The position numbers were made by a program, and so were the translations under genes. From NCBI GenBank assembly GCA_020847445.1, contig JADLBY010000036.1, positions 1 through 40,618 on the forward strand: a stretch of 40,618 bases of DNA, in the 5' to 3' direction. The notes beneath the pieces were generated by a model. The model ran no database searches and was not told the DNA's origin. It saw only the letters and a program-made list of their open reading frames with translations. Numbering within the stretch: the first letter of the stretch is position 1; each line of letters begins with the position of its first letter. Source of the stretch: Sphingomonadaceae bacterium. GTDB taxonomy: Bacteria > Pseudomonadota > Alphaproteobacteria > Sphingomonadales > Sphingomonadaceae. This document shows, piece by piece, positions 18,072 through 26,808 of this stretch.

Positions 18072-19523
18072 CTATCCAACTACCCGCAATTTCAGCTGCC
18101 CCGCAGCACCATGTTCATCGAAGTCGGTCAGCTTGGTCGGATAGTCGCCGGTAAAGCAGGCATCGCAATAGCGCGGGCAGGCGGCGTCGCGCCTTGCTTC
18201 GCCCAGGGCACGATACAGCCCTTCGATGGTCAGGAAGGCAAGACTGTCGGCATGGATATAATCGCACATTTCGGCGATGTTCATCCGGCTGGCGAGCAGT
18301 TTTTCGCGTTCGGGCGTATCGACGCCGTAGAAGCAGCTGTTGGTGGTCGGCGGGCTGGCGATGCGCATATGCACCTCTTTCGCCCCGGCCTCGCGCATCA
18401 TCTGCACGATCTTCAGGCTGGTGGTGCCGCGGACGATGGAATCGTCGATCAGCACGATACGCTTGCCCGCCACCAGATTGCGGTTGGCGTTATGCTTCAG
18501 CTTGACGCCCAGATGGCGTACGCCGTCGCCCGGCTGGATAAAGGTCCGGCCGACATAGTGCGAACGGATGATGCCCAGTTCGAACGGAATGCCCGACGCC
18601 TCGGCATAGCCGATCGCGGCCGGGGTGCCGCTGTCCGGAACGGGAATGACATAATCGGCATCGACGCCATTTTCGCGGGCCAGTTCGGCGCCGATTGCCT
18701 TGCGCACCGAATAGACGCTGTTGCCATCGACGATCGAGTCGGGGCGCGAGAAATAGACATGTTCGAAAATGCACGGACGCGGGCTGACCGGAAAAAATGG
18801 CTTGTGCGATCCGATCGCCCCTTCGCGCACCACCACGATTTCACCCGGATCGACGCTGCGGATAAAGTCCGCCCCGACAATGTCGAGCGCAACGGTTTCG
18901 GAGGCGAAAATGATCGTTTCGCCCAGTCGCCCCATCACCAGCGGACGGATGCCGAGCGGATCGCGGCAGGCGATCATGCCTTCGGGCGTCAGGCAGATCA
19001 GCGAATAGGCACCTTCGACTTGCTTCAGCGCATCGATCAACCGGTCGAGCAGGGACTTCTGCGCCGAAGTCGCAACCAGATGGATGATAACCTCGGTGTC
19101 CGACGTTGACTGGAAGATCGAGCCGCGCCGAACCAGTTCGCGCCGCAAGTGGATGGCGTTTGAGATATTGCCATTATGCGCGACAGCGAATCCGCCGGTG
19201 GCAAGATCGGCGTAAAGCGGCTGCACATTGCGCAACGAAGTCTCGCCGGTGGTCGAATAGCGGACATGCCCGGCGGCAATGCTGCCGGGAAGGCCGCGGA
19301 TGATATCCTCGCGATCGAAATTGCCTGCGACATGGCCCATCGCGCGATGCGTGTGGAATTCGCTGCCGTCAAAACTGGTGATGCCCGCCGCTTCCTGTCC
19401 GCGATGCTGCAGCGCGTGAAGGCCGAGCGCGACCATCGCCGACGCACCTTCGGCATTGTAAACGCCGAAGATACCGCATTCCTCGCGCAGCTTGTCATCA
19501 TCAAAGGGATTGGTGGTGAGCAT
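18072..19523 (-). CDS. purF: Amidophosphoribosyltransferase
   Basis: A 483-residue enzyme that makes phosphoribosylamine from PRPP and glutamine, the first committed step of purine synthesis. A 15-residue propeptide precedes the catalytic Cys16 (LREECGIFGVY). The glutaminase domain (HALQHRGQEAAG, HNGNISN, STSDTE) covers about 16-250. The PRTase domain carries the PRPP motif VLIDDSIVRGTTS (about 355-367). Cysteines in NSCFYGVD and CPRYCDACF indicate the [4Fe-4S]-containing Bacillus-type class. ATG 19523 gives the expected start; the ribosome binding site is weak. It diverges from hisI over 145 bp and is followed by the SDR gene. Confidence 0.97.
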   Translation of the reverse strand: MLTTNPFDDDKLREECGIFGVYNAEGASAMVALGLHALQHRGQEAAGITSFDGSEFHTHRAMGHVAGNFDREDIIRGLPGSIAAGHVRYSTTGETSLRNVQPLYADLATGGFAVAHNGNISNAIHLRRELVRRGSIFQSTSDTEVIIHLVATSAQKSLLDRLIDALKQVEGAYSLICLTPEGMIACRDPLGIRPLVMGRLGETIIFASETVALDIVGADFIRSVDPGEIVVVREGAIGSHKPFFPVSPRPCIFEHVYFSRPDSIVDGNSVYSVRKAIGAELARENGVDADYVIPVPDSGTPAAIGYAEASGIPFELGIIRSHYVGRTFIQPGDGVRHLGVKLKHNANRNLVAGKRIVLIDDSIVRGTTSLKIVQMMREAGAKEVHMRIASPPTTNSCFYGVDTPEREKLLASRMNIAEMCDYIHADSLAFLTIEGLYRALGEARRDAACPRYCDACFTGDYPTKLTDFDEHGAAGQLKLRVVG

Positions 19524-19668
19524 GTCCGAAGCGAATCCCGTAGCCGAAATTTGCGCTGCCTATAGGCGCGGGCGGGTTCGATGTCTCCCCCCTTGTGCAA
19601 GCCAGAGCCGCAAAACTTGCCTGTTCCGGGTGATTGCCAGCGTCACAGGGCTAGGCTAGGCGTTGGAT

Positions 19669-20028
19669 ATGACCGATCCCAGAGAGAGCGGGCTGCTGCT
19701 CGACCCGAAATTTGATGCCAACGGGCTGCTGACGGCGGTTGTTGTCGATGCGGCGGATGGCGCGGTTCTGATGGTCGGCCATATGGACCGCGAAGCTCTT
19801 GATCTTACGCAGGAAAGCGGCAGGGTGACCTTCTACTCGCGCAGCCGCCAGCGACTTTGGACAAAGGGGGAAAGTAGCGGGCATTTCCTTCACCTTGTCG
19901 AAATGCGCATCGATTGCGATCAGGATGCCGTGCTGGTTATCGCGCGACCCGATGGCCCGACCTGCCACACCGGCGAACGAAGCTGTTTCTACCGACGGCT
20001 GACTGCGGAAGGCTTGCAACGGCTGTGA
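19669..20028 (+). CDS. hisI: Phosphoribosyl-AMP cyclohydrolase
   Basis: A 119-residue stand-alone HisI, which opens the adenine ring of phosphoribosyl-AMP in histidine biosynthesis. Family motifs are GLLTAVVVDAADGAVLMVGHMD, VTFYSRSRQRLWTKGESSG and the metal-site cysteines in RIDCDQDAVL and TCHTGERSCFYR. hisE is not fused or adjacent and no other his gene is present here. ATG 19669 is preferred over TTG 19663. Its TGA overlaps the GTG start of the lipoprotein gene by 4 bases (GTGA), which implies translational coupling. Confidence 0.95.
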   Translation: MTDPRESGLLLDPKFDANGLLTAVVVDAADGAVLMVGHMDREALDLTQESGRVTFYSRSRQRLWTKGESSGHFLHLVEMRIDCDQDAVLVIARPDGPTCHTGERSCFYRRLTAEGLQRL

Positions 20029-20552
20029 AACCCGCTGTTTCGATCGCGTTGCTGCTCGCGACCCTGCTTGCCGGATGCGGATCGAGGGACGCCAAGCCCA
20101 AGCCCGATGGCGATAGCGCGGGCGCGGCACTCGACCAGCTGGCCATCGACAAGGGGCTTATCCCCGATCCGGAAAGCCTGGCCGTCGAAGGCCGTTTTGA
20201 AACCCGGAGCGAACTGGGGACGGACAAGTTTTGCGCGGTCGCCGACGGTGAGTCGCAATATCGGGTGGGCTTCCTGTCGGTCTATGGACCCGACAGCAAA
20301 TGCGAGGCGCAGGGCAGCGCGGAGCAGGACGGAGACAGCCTGAAAATCACCTTGACCGGCAAGGAAAGCTGCAGCTTTACGGCCAGCTATGACGGCACCG
20401 TCCTTCGCTTTCCCGGAACGGTGCCCGATGGGTGCGCATCCTATTGCTCCCGCAATGCAAGCCTGAGCGGGACACGCTACTATTTTGTCGATCCCGGAGC
20501 CGAGGCTGCGAAACGGACGCTTGGCCGCGATATTGATCGGCTCTGCCGCTAG
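20025..20552 (+). CDS. Hypothetical lipoprotein
   Basis: A 175-residue protein with a lipoprotein signal (VKPAVSIALLLATLLAGC; lipobox LAGC, Cys at 18 of the GTG-started chain). The mature part is acidic with four to six cysteines (DKFCAVAD, SKCEAQG, ESCSFTA, DGCASYCS, RLCR), which suggests disulfides in the periplasm. Function not recognised. GTG 20025 overlaps the hisI stop by 4 bases. Its last 4 bases overlap the convergent Sel1-SPOR gene. Confidence 0.82.
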   Translation: MKPAVSIALLLATLLAGCGSRDAKPKPDGDSAGAALDQLAIDKGLIPDPESLAVEGRFETRSELGTDKFCAVADGESQYRVGFLSVYGPDSKCEAQGSAEQDGDSLKITLTGKESCSFTASYDGTVLRFPGTVPDGCASYCSRNASLSGTRYYFVDPGAEAAKRTLGRDIDRLCR

Positions 20553-21577
20553 GGCGCGACCACCAGGCAGCCCTGGCCTACAGCGGCGGCCTTGACCTTC
20601 GAACACATGGCATCGGCATCGGCGCGGCTGGCAAAGGGGCCGGCCTGCAAGCGGGAAACATTGCCTGCCGGAACCAGATAATGCGAGCTGCCCGAAAGGC
20701 CGCTGACCCTGGATTTCAGGCTCGCCCAGAGCTTGTTGGCATTGGCTTCGCTACCGAAGGCACCAAGCTGAATCCGCCATTTGCCCGACACCGGCGCGGC
20801 CGTCCTGGGGTGCGCCTTGGCGGGTGCCTTTGTGGGCTCGGGACTCTGCTCCCCGGCGATAGGCGGAATGGTGCCCGGGAATCCGGCGGGCTGGTCGTCC
20901 GCAGTGGCCGCAGGCTGCGATGCGGGCACGTCCACCTTTTGCGCAACCGCGACCGGAGCCTTTGTGTTGATTGGAAATCCGGCAATTTGCGCGGCGCGCA
21001 CCTGTGCCGATGATTTTTCGATTTCGCCTGCCAGAACCACGCCCTGCTGGCGCTGTTCGAGCGGAATATATTTGTCCATTTCGGCTAGGCTGCGCGAAGC
21101 AGGTGCCAAGCCTGATGCAGAGGCACGGGTCATCAGCGCATATGCGCGCACCCAGTTTTTTGCAGCGTTGACGCCGTTGAACAATTCGGTCGCGAGCAGG
21201 TATTGCGCACGCGGTTCCCCACGCGCCGCCGAGGTTTCGAGATAGGGCAGCGCCTCTTTCACCTTGCCCTGATAGTGATAGAGATGGCCAAGGCTGTCGG
21301 CAGCCTGCAGATGCCCCTGCTTCGCCGCGCGCTGATACCAGTCTGCGGCCAGATTGAAGTCCTGCTTCACGCCGCGGCCCAGCTTATAGGCTTGCCCCAG
21401 ATTGAACTGGGCGTCGGCATCGCCTTTCCGCGCCGGTTCGCGCCATTCCTTCACGGCACCGTCGAAATCGCCGTTCGACCAGGCATCGACCCCTGCCTTG
21501 ACATCGGCAAAGGCCGGTTGCGCCGCAACAGCTAGGCAGACCGCGATGGCGAATGGGTGCAAGGATAATGTGCGCAT
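20549..21577 (-). CDS. Sel1-like repeat and SPOR domain protein
   Basis: A 342-residue exported protein. A signal peptide (MRTLSLHPFAIAVCLAVAAQPAFA) is followed by Sel1/TPR-like repeats (about 30-160: GDADAQFNLGQAYKLGRGVKQ, AADWYQRAAKQGHLQAADSLG). A Pro/Ala-rich linker (about 185-255) leads to a C-terminal SPOR domain (about 262-342, GKWRIQLGAFGSEANANKLW). SPOR domains bind septal denuded peptidoglycan, so a division-site or envelope role is likely. ATG 21577 has AGGAG with 6-base spacing; ATG-like starts upstream are not supported. It diverges from the ParA-like gene over 239 bp. Confidence 0.9.
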   Translation of the reverse strand: MRTLSLHPFAIAVCLAVAAQPAFADVKAGVDAWSNGDFDGAVKEWREPARKGDADAQFNLGQAYKLGRGVKQDFNLAADWYQRAAKQGHLQAADSLGHLYHYQGKVKEALPYLETSAARGEPRAQYLLATELFNGVNAAKNWVRAYALMTRASASGLAPASRSLAEMDKYIPLEQRQQGVVLAGEIEKSSAQVRAAQIAGFPINTKAPVAVAQKVDVPASQPAATADDQPAGFPGTIPPIAGEQSPEPTKAPAKAHPRTAAPVSGKWRIQLGAFGSEANANKLWASLKSRVSGLSGSSHYLVPAGNVSRLQAGPFASRADADAMCSKVKAAAVGQGCLVVAP

Positions 21578-21630
21578 GTTCGACTCCTGAGGCATTCCAC
21601 CCGCGATTACCGCGATTCTGCTGACATTTG

Positions 21631-21758
21631 GTTAACTTGCATGATGAATGCCTTAACCTTTTACATCCATTAACGATGGCGCCCTGCATGGGCCAATTCC
21701 CGCGTCGGGCCGCCGCCGAAACAATTTGGCGATGCAGAAAGCCGGTATCACCGTTAAC
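21631..21758. promoter_or_regulatory. Cluster of TTAAC motifs in a divergent promoter region
   Basis: Four TTAAC words occur in 127 bases (21632, 21653, 21670, 21754), two of them as GTTAAC palindromes, between the Sel1-SPOR and ParA-like genes. TTAA words are half-sites of the alphaproteobacterial regulator CtrA, but the full TTAA-N7-TTAA spacing is absent. GANTC sites lie at 21582-21586 and 21614-21618. Confidence 0.25.
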
Positions 21759-21816
21759 CGATTTTTAGGCCTGTTCTGTCACATCCCCTCCAAACAGCTT
21801 GCAAAAGGGGAATAAT

Positions 21817-22533
21817 GTGAGGGTTCTCGCATTGGCATCGCAAAAAGGCGGATCGGGCAAAACCACTTTGTCCGGCCATCTGGCAGTTCAGGCACAATTG
21901 GCAGGAGCGGGGCCGGTGGTCCTGATCGACATCGATCCGCAAGGTTCGCTTGCGGATTGGTGGAACGAACGCGAAGCTGACCTTCCGGCATTTGCACAAA
22001 CGACCGTCGCGCGACTGGCGTCGGATCTGGCGGTGCTCCGCCAACAGGGATTCAAGCTGGCGGTCATCGATACCCCGCCCGCCATCACCATGGCGATCCA
22101 GAGTGTGATTTCGGTCGCCGAGCTGATTGTGGTGCCGACCCGGCCGAGCCCGCACGACCTTCGTGCTGTCGGGGCCACCGTCGACCTTTGCGAACGCGCG
22201 GGCAAGCCGTTGATCTTTGTCGTCAACGCAGCCACCCCCAAAGCCAAGATCACTTCGGAAGCCGCCGTCGCGCTGTCGCAGCATGGCACCGTTGCGCCGA
22301 TCACGCTGCACCATCGCACCGATTTTGCCGCCTCGATGATCGATGGCCGAACGGTGATGGAAGTCGATCCGCAGGGCCGTTCGGCGGAAGAGGTTCGCCA
22401 GCTCTGGTCCTATATTTCCGACCGACTTGAAAAGAATTTCCGCCGCACCGTGTTCAGTGCACCAGCCGCCGCCAATCCGCAGGTTGCCCAGGCCCGTCCG
22501 ATGGGCGGCTTTGGTCGCCGGGTCATCGGTTGA
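21817..22533 (+). CDS. ParA/MinD-family ATPase (orphan)
   Basis: A 238-residue P-loop ATPase. A deviant Walker A, KGGSGKTTL, is at about residues 10-18. Walker A' and switch regions are VLIDIDPQGSLADWW and LAVIDTPPA. Such ATPases position plasmids, chromosomes, septa or protein clusters, using ATP-dependent dimerisation. No ParB gene or obvious parS array is near, so it is unlikely to be the chromosomal ParA. GTG 21817 has AAGGGGA about 5 bases upstream; the in-frame TTG 21799 is less likely. An RHH-like protein gene follows 15 bases later, probably its partner. Confidence 0.88.
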   Translation: MRVLALASQKGGSGKTTLSGHLAVQAQLAGAGPVVLIDIDPQGSLADWWNEREADLPAFAQTTVARLASDLAVLRQQGFKLAVIDTPPAITMAIQSVISVAELIVVPTRPSPHDLRAVGATVDLCERAGKPLIFVVNAATPKAKITSEAAVALSQHGTVAPITLHHRTDFAASMIDGRTVMEVDPQGRSAEEVRQLWSYISDRLEKNFRRTVFSAPAAANPQVAQARPMGGFGRRVIG

Positions 22534-22554
22534 TCTGGACAGGGGGCGATGAAC

Positions 22555-23148
22555 ATGAGCGAACCCAAACCGATAGCTTCCCTTTCTTCAGGGCTGTTGG
22601 CGCGCAAAGGCGCCGCGCGCCCGGCAATGCGTCGACCGCTGATCCAGAATAGCGGCGTGGCAAACAGCGCCGTGCAGGATGATCTGGGCTGGAATGACAT
22701 GGGCTATGATGTCGATCCCGATCCCACCACACCCATGGATTATGAGCATGACGCCGGATTCAATCCGCTGGCCAACGCCGTTCCCGAGGTGAAACCCGAA
22801 GTCAAACAGCAGCAGGATCGCATTGCCGAGCAGTTGCAGGTGCAGGCCGAAGAGTTGGGCGTCGTCGAACATGATGTGCCCGCCGCGCCGGTCGTTCCGA
22901 TCATTGTCCGCCCGCCCGTTGCGGCGAAGGCATCCTCGCCCCGTCCGCGTGCGGCTCCGGGAAGCAAGGGCAAATCGGCATTCACGCTGCGGCTCGATGG
23001 CGACCGGCATCTGAAACTGCGTCTGGCCTGTGCGGTGAGCAACAGGTCCGCGCAGCAACTGGTCACGGCGGCGCTGGATGCGTTCATTGATGCGATGCCC
23101 GAAATTTCGACCCTTGCCGCCCATGTACCGGGCAAGAAACAGGCGTGA
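22555..23148 (+). CDS. Predicted ribbon-helix-helix-like partner of the ParA-like ATPase
   Basis: A 197-residue protein. A basic N-terminus (MSEPKPIASLSSGLLARKGAARPAMRR) is followed by an acidic, Pro-rich, probably disordered middle (about 35-135). The C-terminal region (about 140-185; SAFTLRLDGDRHLKLRLA…NRSAQQLVTAALDAFIDA) resembles a ribbon-helix-helix fold: a beta strand, then two helices. RHH proteins serve as DNA-binding adaptors of small ParA systems (ParG/ParR types), which suits its position 15-21 bases after the ATPase gene. ATG 22555 gives better spacing from AGGGGG than ATG 22549. Function otherwise unknown. Confidence 0.75.
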   Translation: MSEPKPIASLSSGLLARKGAARPAMRRPLIQNSGVANSAVQDDLGWNDMGYDVDPDPTTPMDYEHDAGFNPLANAVPEVKPEVKQQQDRIAEQLQVQAEELGVVEHDVPAAPVVPIIVRPPVAAKASSPRPRAAPGSKGKSAFTLRLDGDRHLKLRLACAVSNRSAQQLVTAALDAFIDAMPEISTLAAHVPGKKQA

Positions 23149-23183
23149 CCGCCGACCCTAACCAAGTTTGAGGATAAGTCACC

Positions 23184-24527
23184 ATGAACAAGACTCTCGT
23201 AAAACTGGCATTGTCGACCGCAGTGGTCGGCTTCACCGCCGTCGGCGGGGCAGGGGTCGTCGCATCCAGTGCTGCCTCGCAGCCTTCGTCCGGCGAGGCC
23301 GCGAAAAAGGCGCATGGCTGGGCCGTGAAGGCCGAAAAGCTGCTCGCCAAGGGCAAGCCCGACAAGGCGCTCGGCTTTGCCGAGGCTGCGGTTGAAGCGG
23401 ATCTGGCGAATGTCGAATACCGGTCGCTTCTGGCGCGCGTCTATATGGCGCAGGGCCGCTTTGTCTCTGCCGAACGCACCTTCAGCGATGTCATGGAACT
23501 GGGTCAGGTGGACCCGCGTACGGTGGTCGGTGTTGCGTTGACCCGCATCGCCCAGGGCAAGGTTGAATCGGCGATCGCGCTGGTCGATGCCCATCGTTCC
23601 ATCCTGCCTGCGAGCGATTATGGCCTGGCGCTGGCGCTTGCCGGTGACAGCAAACGTTCGATCGACGTGCTGGTCGACGCGATCCGTGCAGACAATGCCT
23701 CGTCGCGCACCCGCCAGAACCTTGCTCTGGCCTATGCGCTCGATGGCCGCTGGCGCGATGCGCGCATCATGGCGTTGCAGGATCTTCCGCAGAACAATGC
23801 CGACATGCGCATCGCCGAATGGGTTCAGTTTGCCCGCCCCGGCGCCTATCAGATGCGCGTCGCGAGCCTGTTGAAAGTCATGCCGCGTCAGGACGCAGGC
23901 CAGCCTGTGCGTCTGGCACTGGGCGGCGTTGCTGCCGCCCCGGCCGTCGCGGTTGCTGAAGAAACCGCACCGGTGACAATGGCGATGGCCGATCCGGCTC
24001 CGGCAGTCGAACTCGCGGCTGTCGGCCCGGCTCCTGTGGCCGCGGGCTATGAAGAAGCCGATATGCGTATCGCTGCAGCCGTCGAATCGGTTGGCGAGCC
24101 CGAAGCGCCGCTGATCCGGGCACCTGAAGGACCGGCAAAGGCCGCCGAAGCGGCCCCTGCGCCCAAGCCGGTGAAACTGGCACTGGCCGACACCCCTGCG
24201 CCCGCAGCGAAACCCGCAGGCAAATATCTGGTGCAACTCGGTGCATTCTCATCGGCTGCCAATGCGCAAAAGGCGTGGAACCAGTATAGCCGCAAGCACA
24301 AGATTCTGAACGGCTTTGCGTCGGCCAGCTCGACCGTCAATGTAAAGGGCAAGACTCTCACCCGCCTTGCTGCTTCGGGCTTTGGCAACTACCAGACAGC
24401 CATCGCCGCCTGCCGGACTATCAAGGCTTCGGGTGGCGATTGCGTCGTTAAATCGGTCGGCGGATCGTCACCCGTTCGCATGGCAGCCAAACCGGCACGC
24501 AAGCCGGTCCGGATTGCCGCGCGCTAA
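23184..24527 (+). CDS. TPR and SPOR domain protein
   Basis: A 447-residue exported protein. A signal peptide (MNKTLVKLALSTAVVGFTAV…) precedes TPR-type helices (about 40-220: AEKLLAKGKPDKALGFAEAAVEAD, LLARVYMAQGRFVSAERTFSDV). A long Ala/Pro/Val-rich linker (about 245-345) ends in a SPOR domain (about 350-430, GKYLVQLGAFSSAANAQKAW…CRTIKASGGDCVVKS), then a basic tail of PARKP repeats. It probably binds septal peptidoglycan. It lies 35 bases after the RHH-like gene and mirrors the Sel1-SPOR gene across the ParA gene, so the four genes probably act together. Confidence 0.9.
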   Translation: MNKTLVKLALSTAVVGFTAVGGAGVVASSAASQPSSGEAAKKAHGWAVKAEKLLAKGKPDKALGFAEAAVEADLANVEYRSLLARVYMAQGRFVSAERTFSDVMELGQVDPRTVVGVALTRIAQGKVESAIALVDAHRSILPASDYGLALALAGDSKRSIDVLVDAIRADNASSRTRQNLALAYALDGRWRDARIMALQDLPQNNADMRIAEWVQFARPGAYQMRVASLLKVMPRQDAGQPVRLALGGVAAAPAVAVAEETAPVTMAMADPAPAVELAAVGPAPVAAGYEEADMRIAAAVESVGEPEAPLIRAPEGPAKAAEAAPAPKPVKLALADTPAPAAKPAGKYLVQLGAFSSAANAQKAWNQYSRKHKILNGFASASSTVNVKGKTLTRLAASGFGNYQTAIAACRTIKASGGDCVVKSVGGSSPVRMAAKPARKPVRIAAR

Positions 24528-24563
24528 AAACGGAATATTGAAGCATGGATGCGGGGCGGCGGA

Positions 24564-25781
24564 TCAGATGATCTTGCCGCCCTTCATGATTTTGCGCACC
24601 CGCCCCTGAACCGGCAGTTTGTCGAACGGAGTGTTGCCCGCCAATGCCGCCATCTTGTCGCTATCGACCTGCCACGGGGCATCCGGATCGATGAAGATCA
24701 GATCGGCTTCGCGGCCAACCTCGATCGCGCCTGCATTCACCTTCAGGATTTTCGCGGGGTTGGTTGCCAGCAATTCAAACAGCCGCCCCATCGAAATATG
24801 GCCATCGCGCACCAGATTGAGGGTCAGGGCGAGCAGCGTTTCGGCGCCCGCCATTCCGGGTGCCGCATCGGCAAAGGGCAGGCGTTTGTCCTCGGGGCCG
24901 CGCGGATCGTGGCCGGATGCAATCACGTCAATGGTGCCATCGGCAATTGCGGCGACGCAGGCCAGCCGGTCTTCTTCGCTGCGCAATGGCGGCGACAGCC
25001 GGGCAAAGGTGCGGAAACCGGTAAGCGCCGTGTCCGAAAGGAAAAGATGCGCAGGCGTGATGCCGCAACTGATTTTCTGCCCATTGTCCTTGGCCGCGCG
25101 GATCAGATCAAACCCCGCCGCCGTCGTGATTTGCCGGAAGTGCAGATGGACCCCGCTTTCGGCGGCGAGCGAAAGATCACGTTGTATGGCAAGCGTTTCG
25201 GCGGCGGGTGAGGCGCTGGGCAGGCCGAGCAAGGTTGCATTGAGGCCGGTGGTGGCAACGGCATTGCCCGCCAGCCCGGCATCCTCGCTATGCACGAAAA
25301 GCGGCAGGTCGAGCATCGCGCAATAACGCATCAGCCGCAGCATCACCCCCGAATCGGCGATCCAGCGCCGTCCGGTGGCGACGCCCAGCGCGCCTGCATC
25401 CTTCATCAGCGCGATTTCGGCCATATGCTGGCCGTCAAGTTCCTTGGTCGCAGCGGCGAGCGGGTGGACCCAGAAATCGGGCTTGCCCTTGCGCCCCGCA
25501 AAACGGATCGTAGCCGGATCGTCGTGCACCGGCGACTGGTCGGGCATCAGTGCTGCGCGGGTAATCCCGCCGAAACGGAATGCGGGCTTGTCGGTCGCGA
25601 ATACGCCAAGGTCGATGATGCCGGGGGCGACGATCAGGCCGTCTGCATCGATGCGCTCGCCAAGTGGATCGGCTTTGCCGACCTGTTCGATGCGCTCGCC
25701 AGATACGTGCAGATGCGCGGTTTCGGGGGCAGCCTTGCCGGGAAGGATCACCTGTCCGCCGAGGATGTTGGTGCCGCTCAT
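24564..25781 (-). CDS. Dihydroorotase-like protein lacking metal ligands (PyrC'-type)
   Basis: A 405-residue amidohydrolase-fold protein of the dihydroorotase family. The metal-site HxH after GxID is replaced: PGIIDLGVF has Gly59 and Phe61. The later histidine motif is HFRQITT rather than the usual HxxH-V-S, and the final TDHAPH is changed to SGHDPRG. It is therefore predicted catalytically inactive. Such pseudo-dihydroorotases (Pseudomonas PyrC') are structural partners of aspartate carbamoyltransferase. That fits the 4-base overlap (ATGA) with pyrB, whose product it would stabilise. The real dihydroorotase must be encoded elsewhere. Confidence 0.88.
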   Translation of the reverse strand: MSGTNILGGQVILPGKAAPETAHLHVSGERIEQVGKADPLGERIDADGLIVAPGIIDLGVFATDKPAFRFGGITRAALMPDQSPVHDDPATIRFAGRKGKPDFWVHPLAAATKELDGQHMAEIALMKDAGALGVATGRRWIADSGVMLRLMRYCAMLDLPLFVHSEDAGLAGNAVATTGLNATLLGLPSASPAAETLAIQRDLSLAAESGVHLHFRQITTAAGFDLIRAAKDNGQKISCGITPAHLFLSDTALTGFRTFARLSPPLRSEEDRLACVAAIADGTIDVIASGHDPRGPEDKRLPFADAAPGMAGAETLLALTLNLVRDGHISMGRLFELLATNPAKILKVNAGAIEVGREADLIFIDPDAPWQVDSDKMAALAGNTPFDKLPVQGRVRKIMKGGKII

Positions 25782-26773
25782 GACCAGCCCTCCACGCCGC
25801 GCGCCCTGCGCGTCAGGATGTCGAGGCAGGCCATGCGCACCGCCACGCCCATTTCGACCTGCTCGGTGATTGCGGATCGTTCAAGGTCGTCGGCGATGTG
25901 GCTGGCGATTTCGACGCCGCGATTCATCGGGCCGGGGTGCATCACCAGTGCGTCGGGCTTTGCCAGCGCCAGCCGCCGCGAATCGAGCCCGTAAAGGTGG
26001 AAAAATTCGCGCGGGGAGGGGATGAAGTCGCCCTGCATCCGCTCATTCTGCAGGCGCAGCATCATCACGACGTCGCTGCCGGGCAACGCTGCGTCGAAAT
26101 CGCTGAATGCCTCGACACCGAAGCTCGTTATGCCTTCGGGCATCAGCGCGGGCGGCGCGACCACGCGCACCTGCGCGCCCAATGTGGTCAGGCACAGCAT
26201 GTTCGACCGCGCCACGCGGCTGTGCAATATATCGCCGCAAATCGTCACCGTCAGCCCGTCGATCCGGCCCTTGCGGCGGCGGATGGTCAGCGCGTCGAGC
26301 AGCGCCTGCGTGGGATGCTCGTGGGTGCCGTCGCCTGCGTTGAGCACCGGGCAATCGACCTTTTGCGAGATCAGATCGACCGCGCCCGAACTGGCATGGC
26401 GGATGACGATCGCGTCGGCGCGCATGGCGTTGAGGGTCATCGCCGTGTCGATCAGCGTCTCGCCCTTTTTGGTGCTCGACTGCGCGACCTGCATGTTGAC
26501 CACGTCCGCCCCCAGCCGTTTGCCCGCAATCTCGAACGAGAGCAGCGTGCGCGTGCTGTTTTCGAAAAAGGCATTGATGATGGTCAGCCCGCGCAACCGA
26601 TCATCCCGCTTGGCAGCGCCCGAACGGTTGAGCGCGACCCATTGTTCGGCCTCGGCAAGGATGAACTCTATTTCCCAGGGTTGCAGCCCGGCGATACCCA
26701 GCAAATGCCGGTGCGGAAAGGCGGCGGAACCTGCGGGAAAGCGGTCCGGTGAAGCAGTTGGCGGCGATGTCAT
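25778..26773 (-). CDS. pyrB: Aspartate carbamoyltransferase catalytic subunit
   Basis: A 331-residue enzyme that joins carbamoyl phosphate and aspartate in pyrimidine synthesis. The carbamoyl-phosphate motif [20 protein letters not shown], the lysine loop [32 protein letters not shown] and [10 protein letters not shown] are all intact. ATG 26773 ([15 protein letters not shown]) is chosen as the usual family start. An in-frame TTG at 26812 overlaps the stop of the upstream AT-rich gene (TTGA) and would add 13 residues; it is probably fortuitous. The downstream partner gene overlaps by 4 bases. No pyrI-type regulatory subunit is present. Confidence 0.95.
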   Translation of the reverse strand: MTSPPTASPDRFPAGSAAFPHRHLLGIAGLQPWEIEFILAEAEQWVALNRSGAAKRDDRLRGLTIINAFFENSTRTLLSFEIAGKRLGADVVNMQVAQSSTKKGETLIDTAMTLNAMRADAIVIRHASSGAVDLISQKVDCPVLNAGDGTHEHPTQALLDALTIRRRKGRIDGLTVTICGDILHSRVARSNMLCLTTLGAQVRVVAPPALMPEGITSFGVEAFSDFDAALPGSDVVMMLRLQNERMQGDFIPSPREFFHLYGLDSRRLALAKPDALVMHPGPMNRGVEIASHIADDLERSAITEQVEMGVAVRMACLDILTRRARGVEGWS

Positions 26774-26808
26774 TAAAGCCAGTGCCTTAGGCGCGTTGGT
26801 GCCGTTAC

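Noticed and set aside
21578-21816. A full CtrA box (TTAA-N7-TTAA) upstream of the ParA-like gene
   Set aside because: The four TTAA words have spacings of 17 and 13 bases or more; none is N7, so only half-sites remain.
22740-24236. Minus-strand open frame of 498 codons across the RHH-like and TPR-SPOR genes
   Set aside because: His/Arg-rich shadow frame lying antisense to two genes with clear signal peptide and SPOR motifs.
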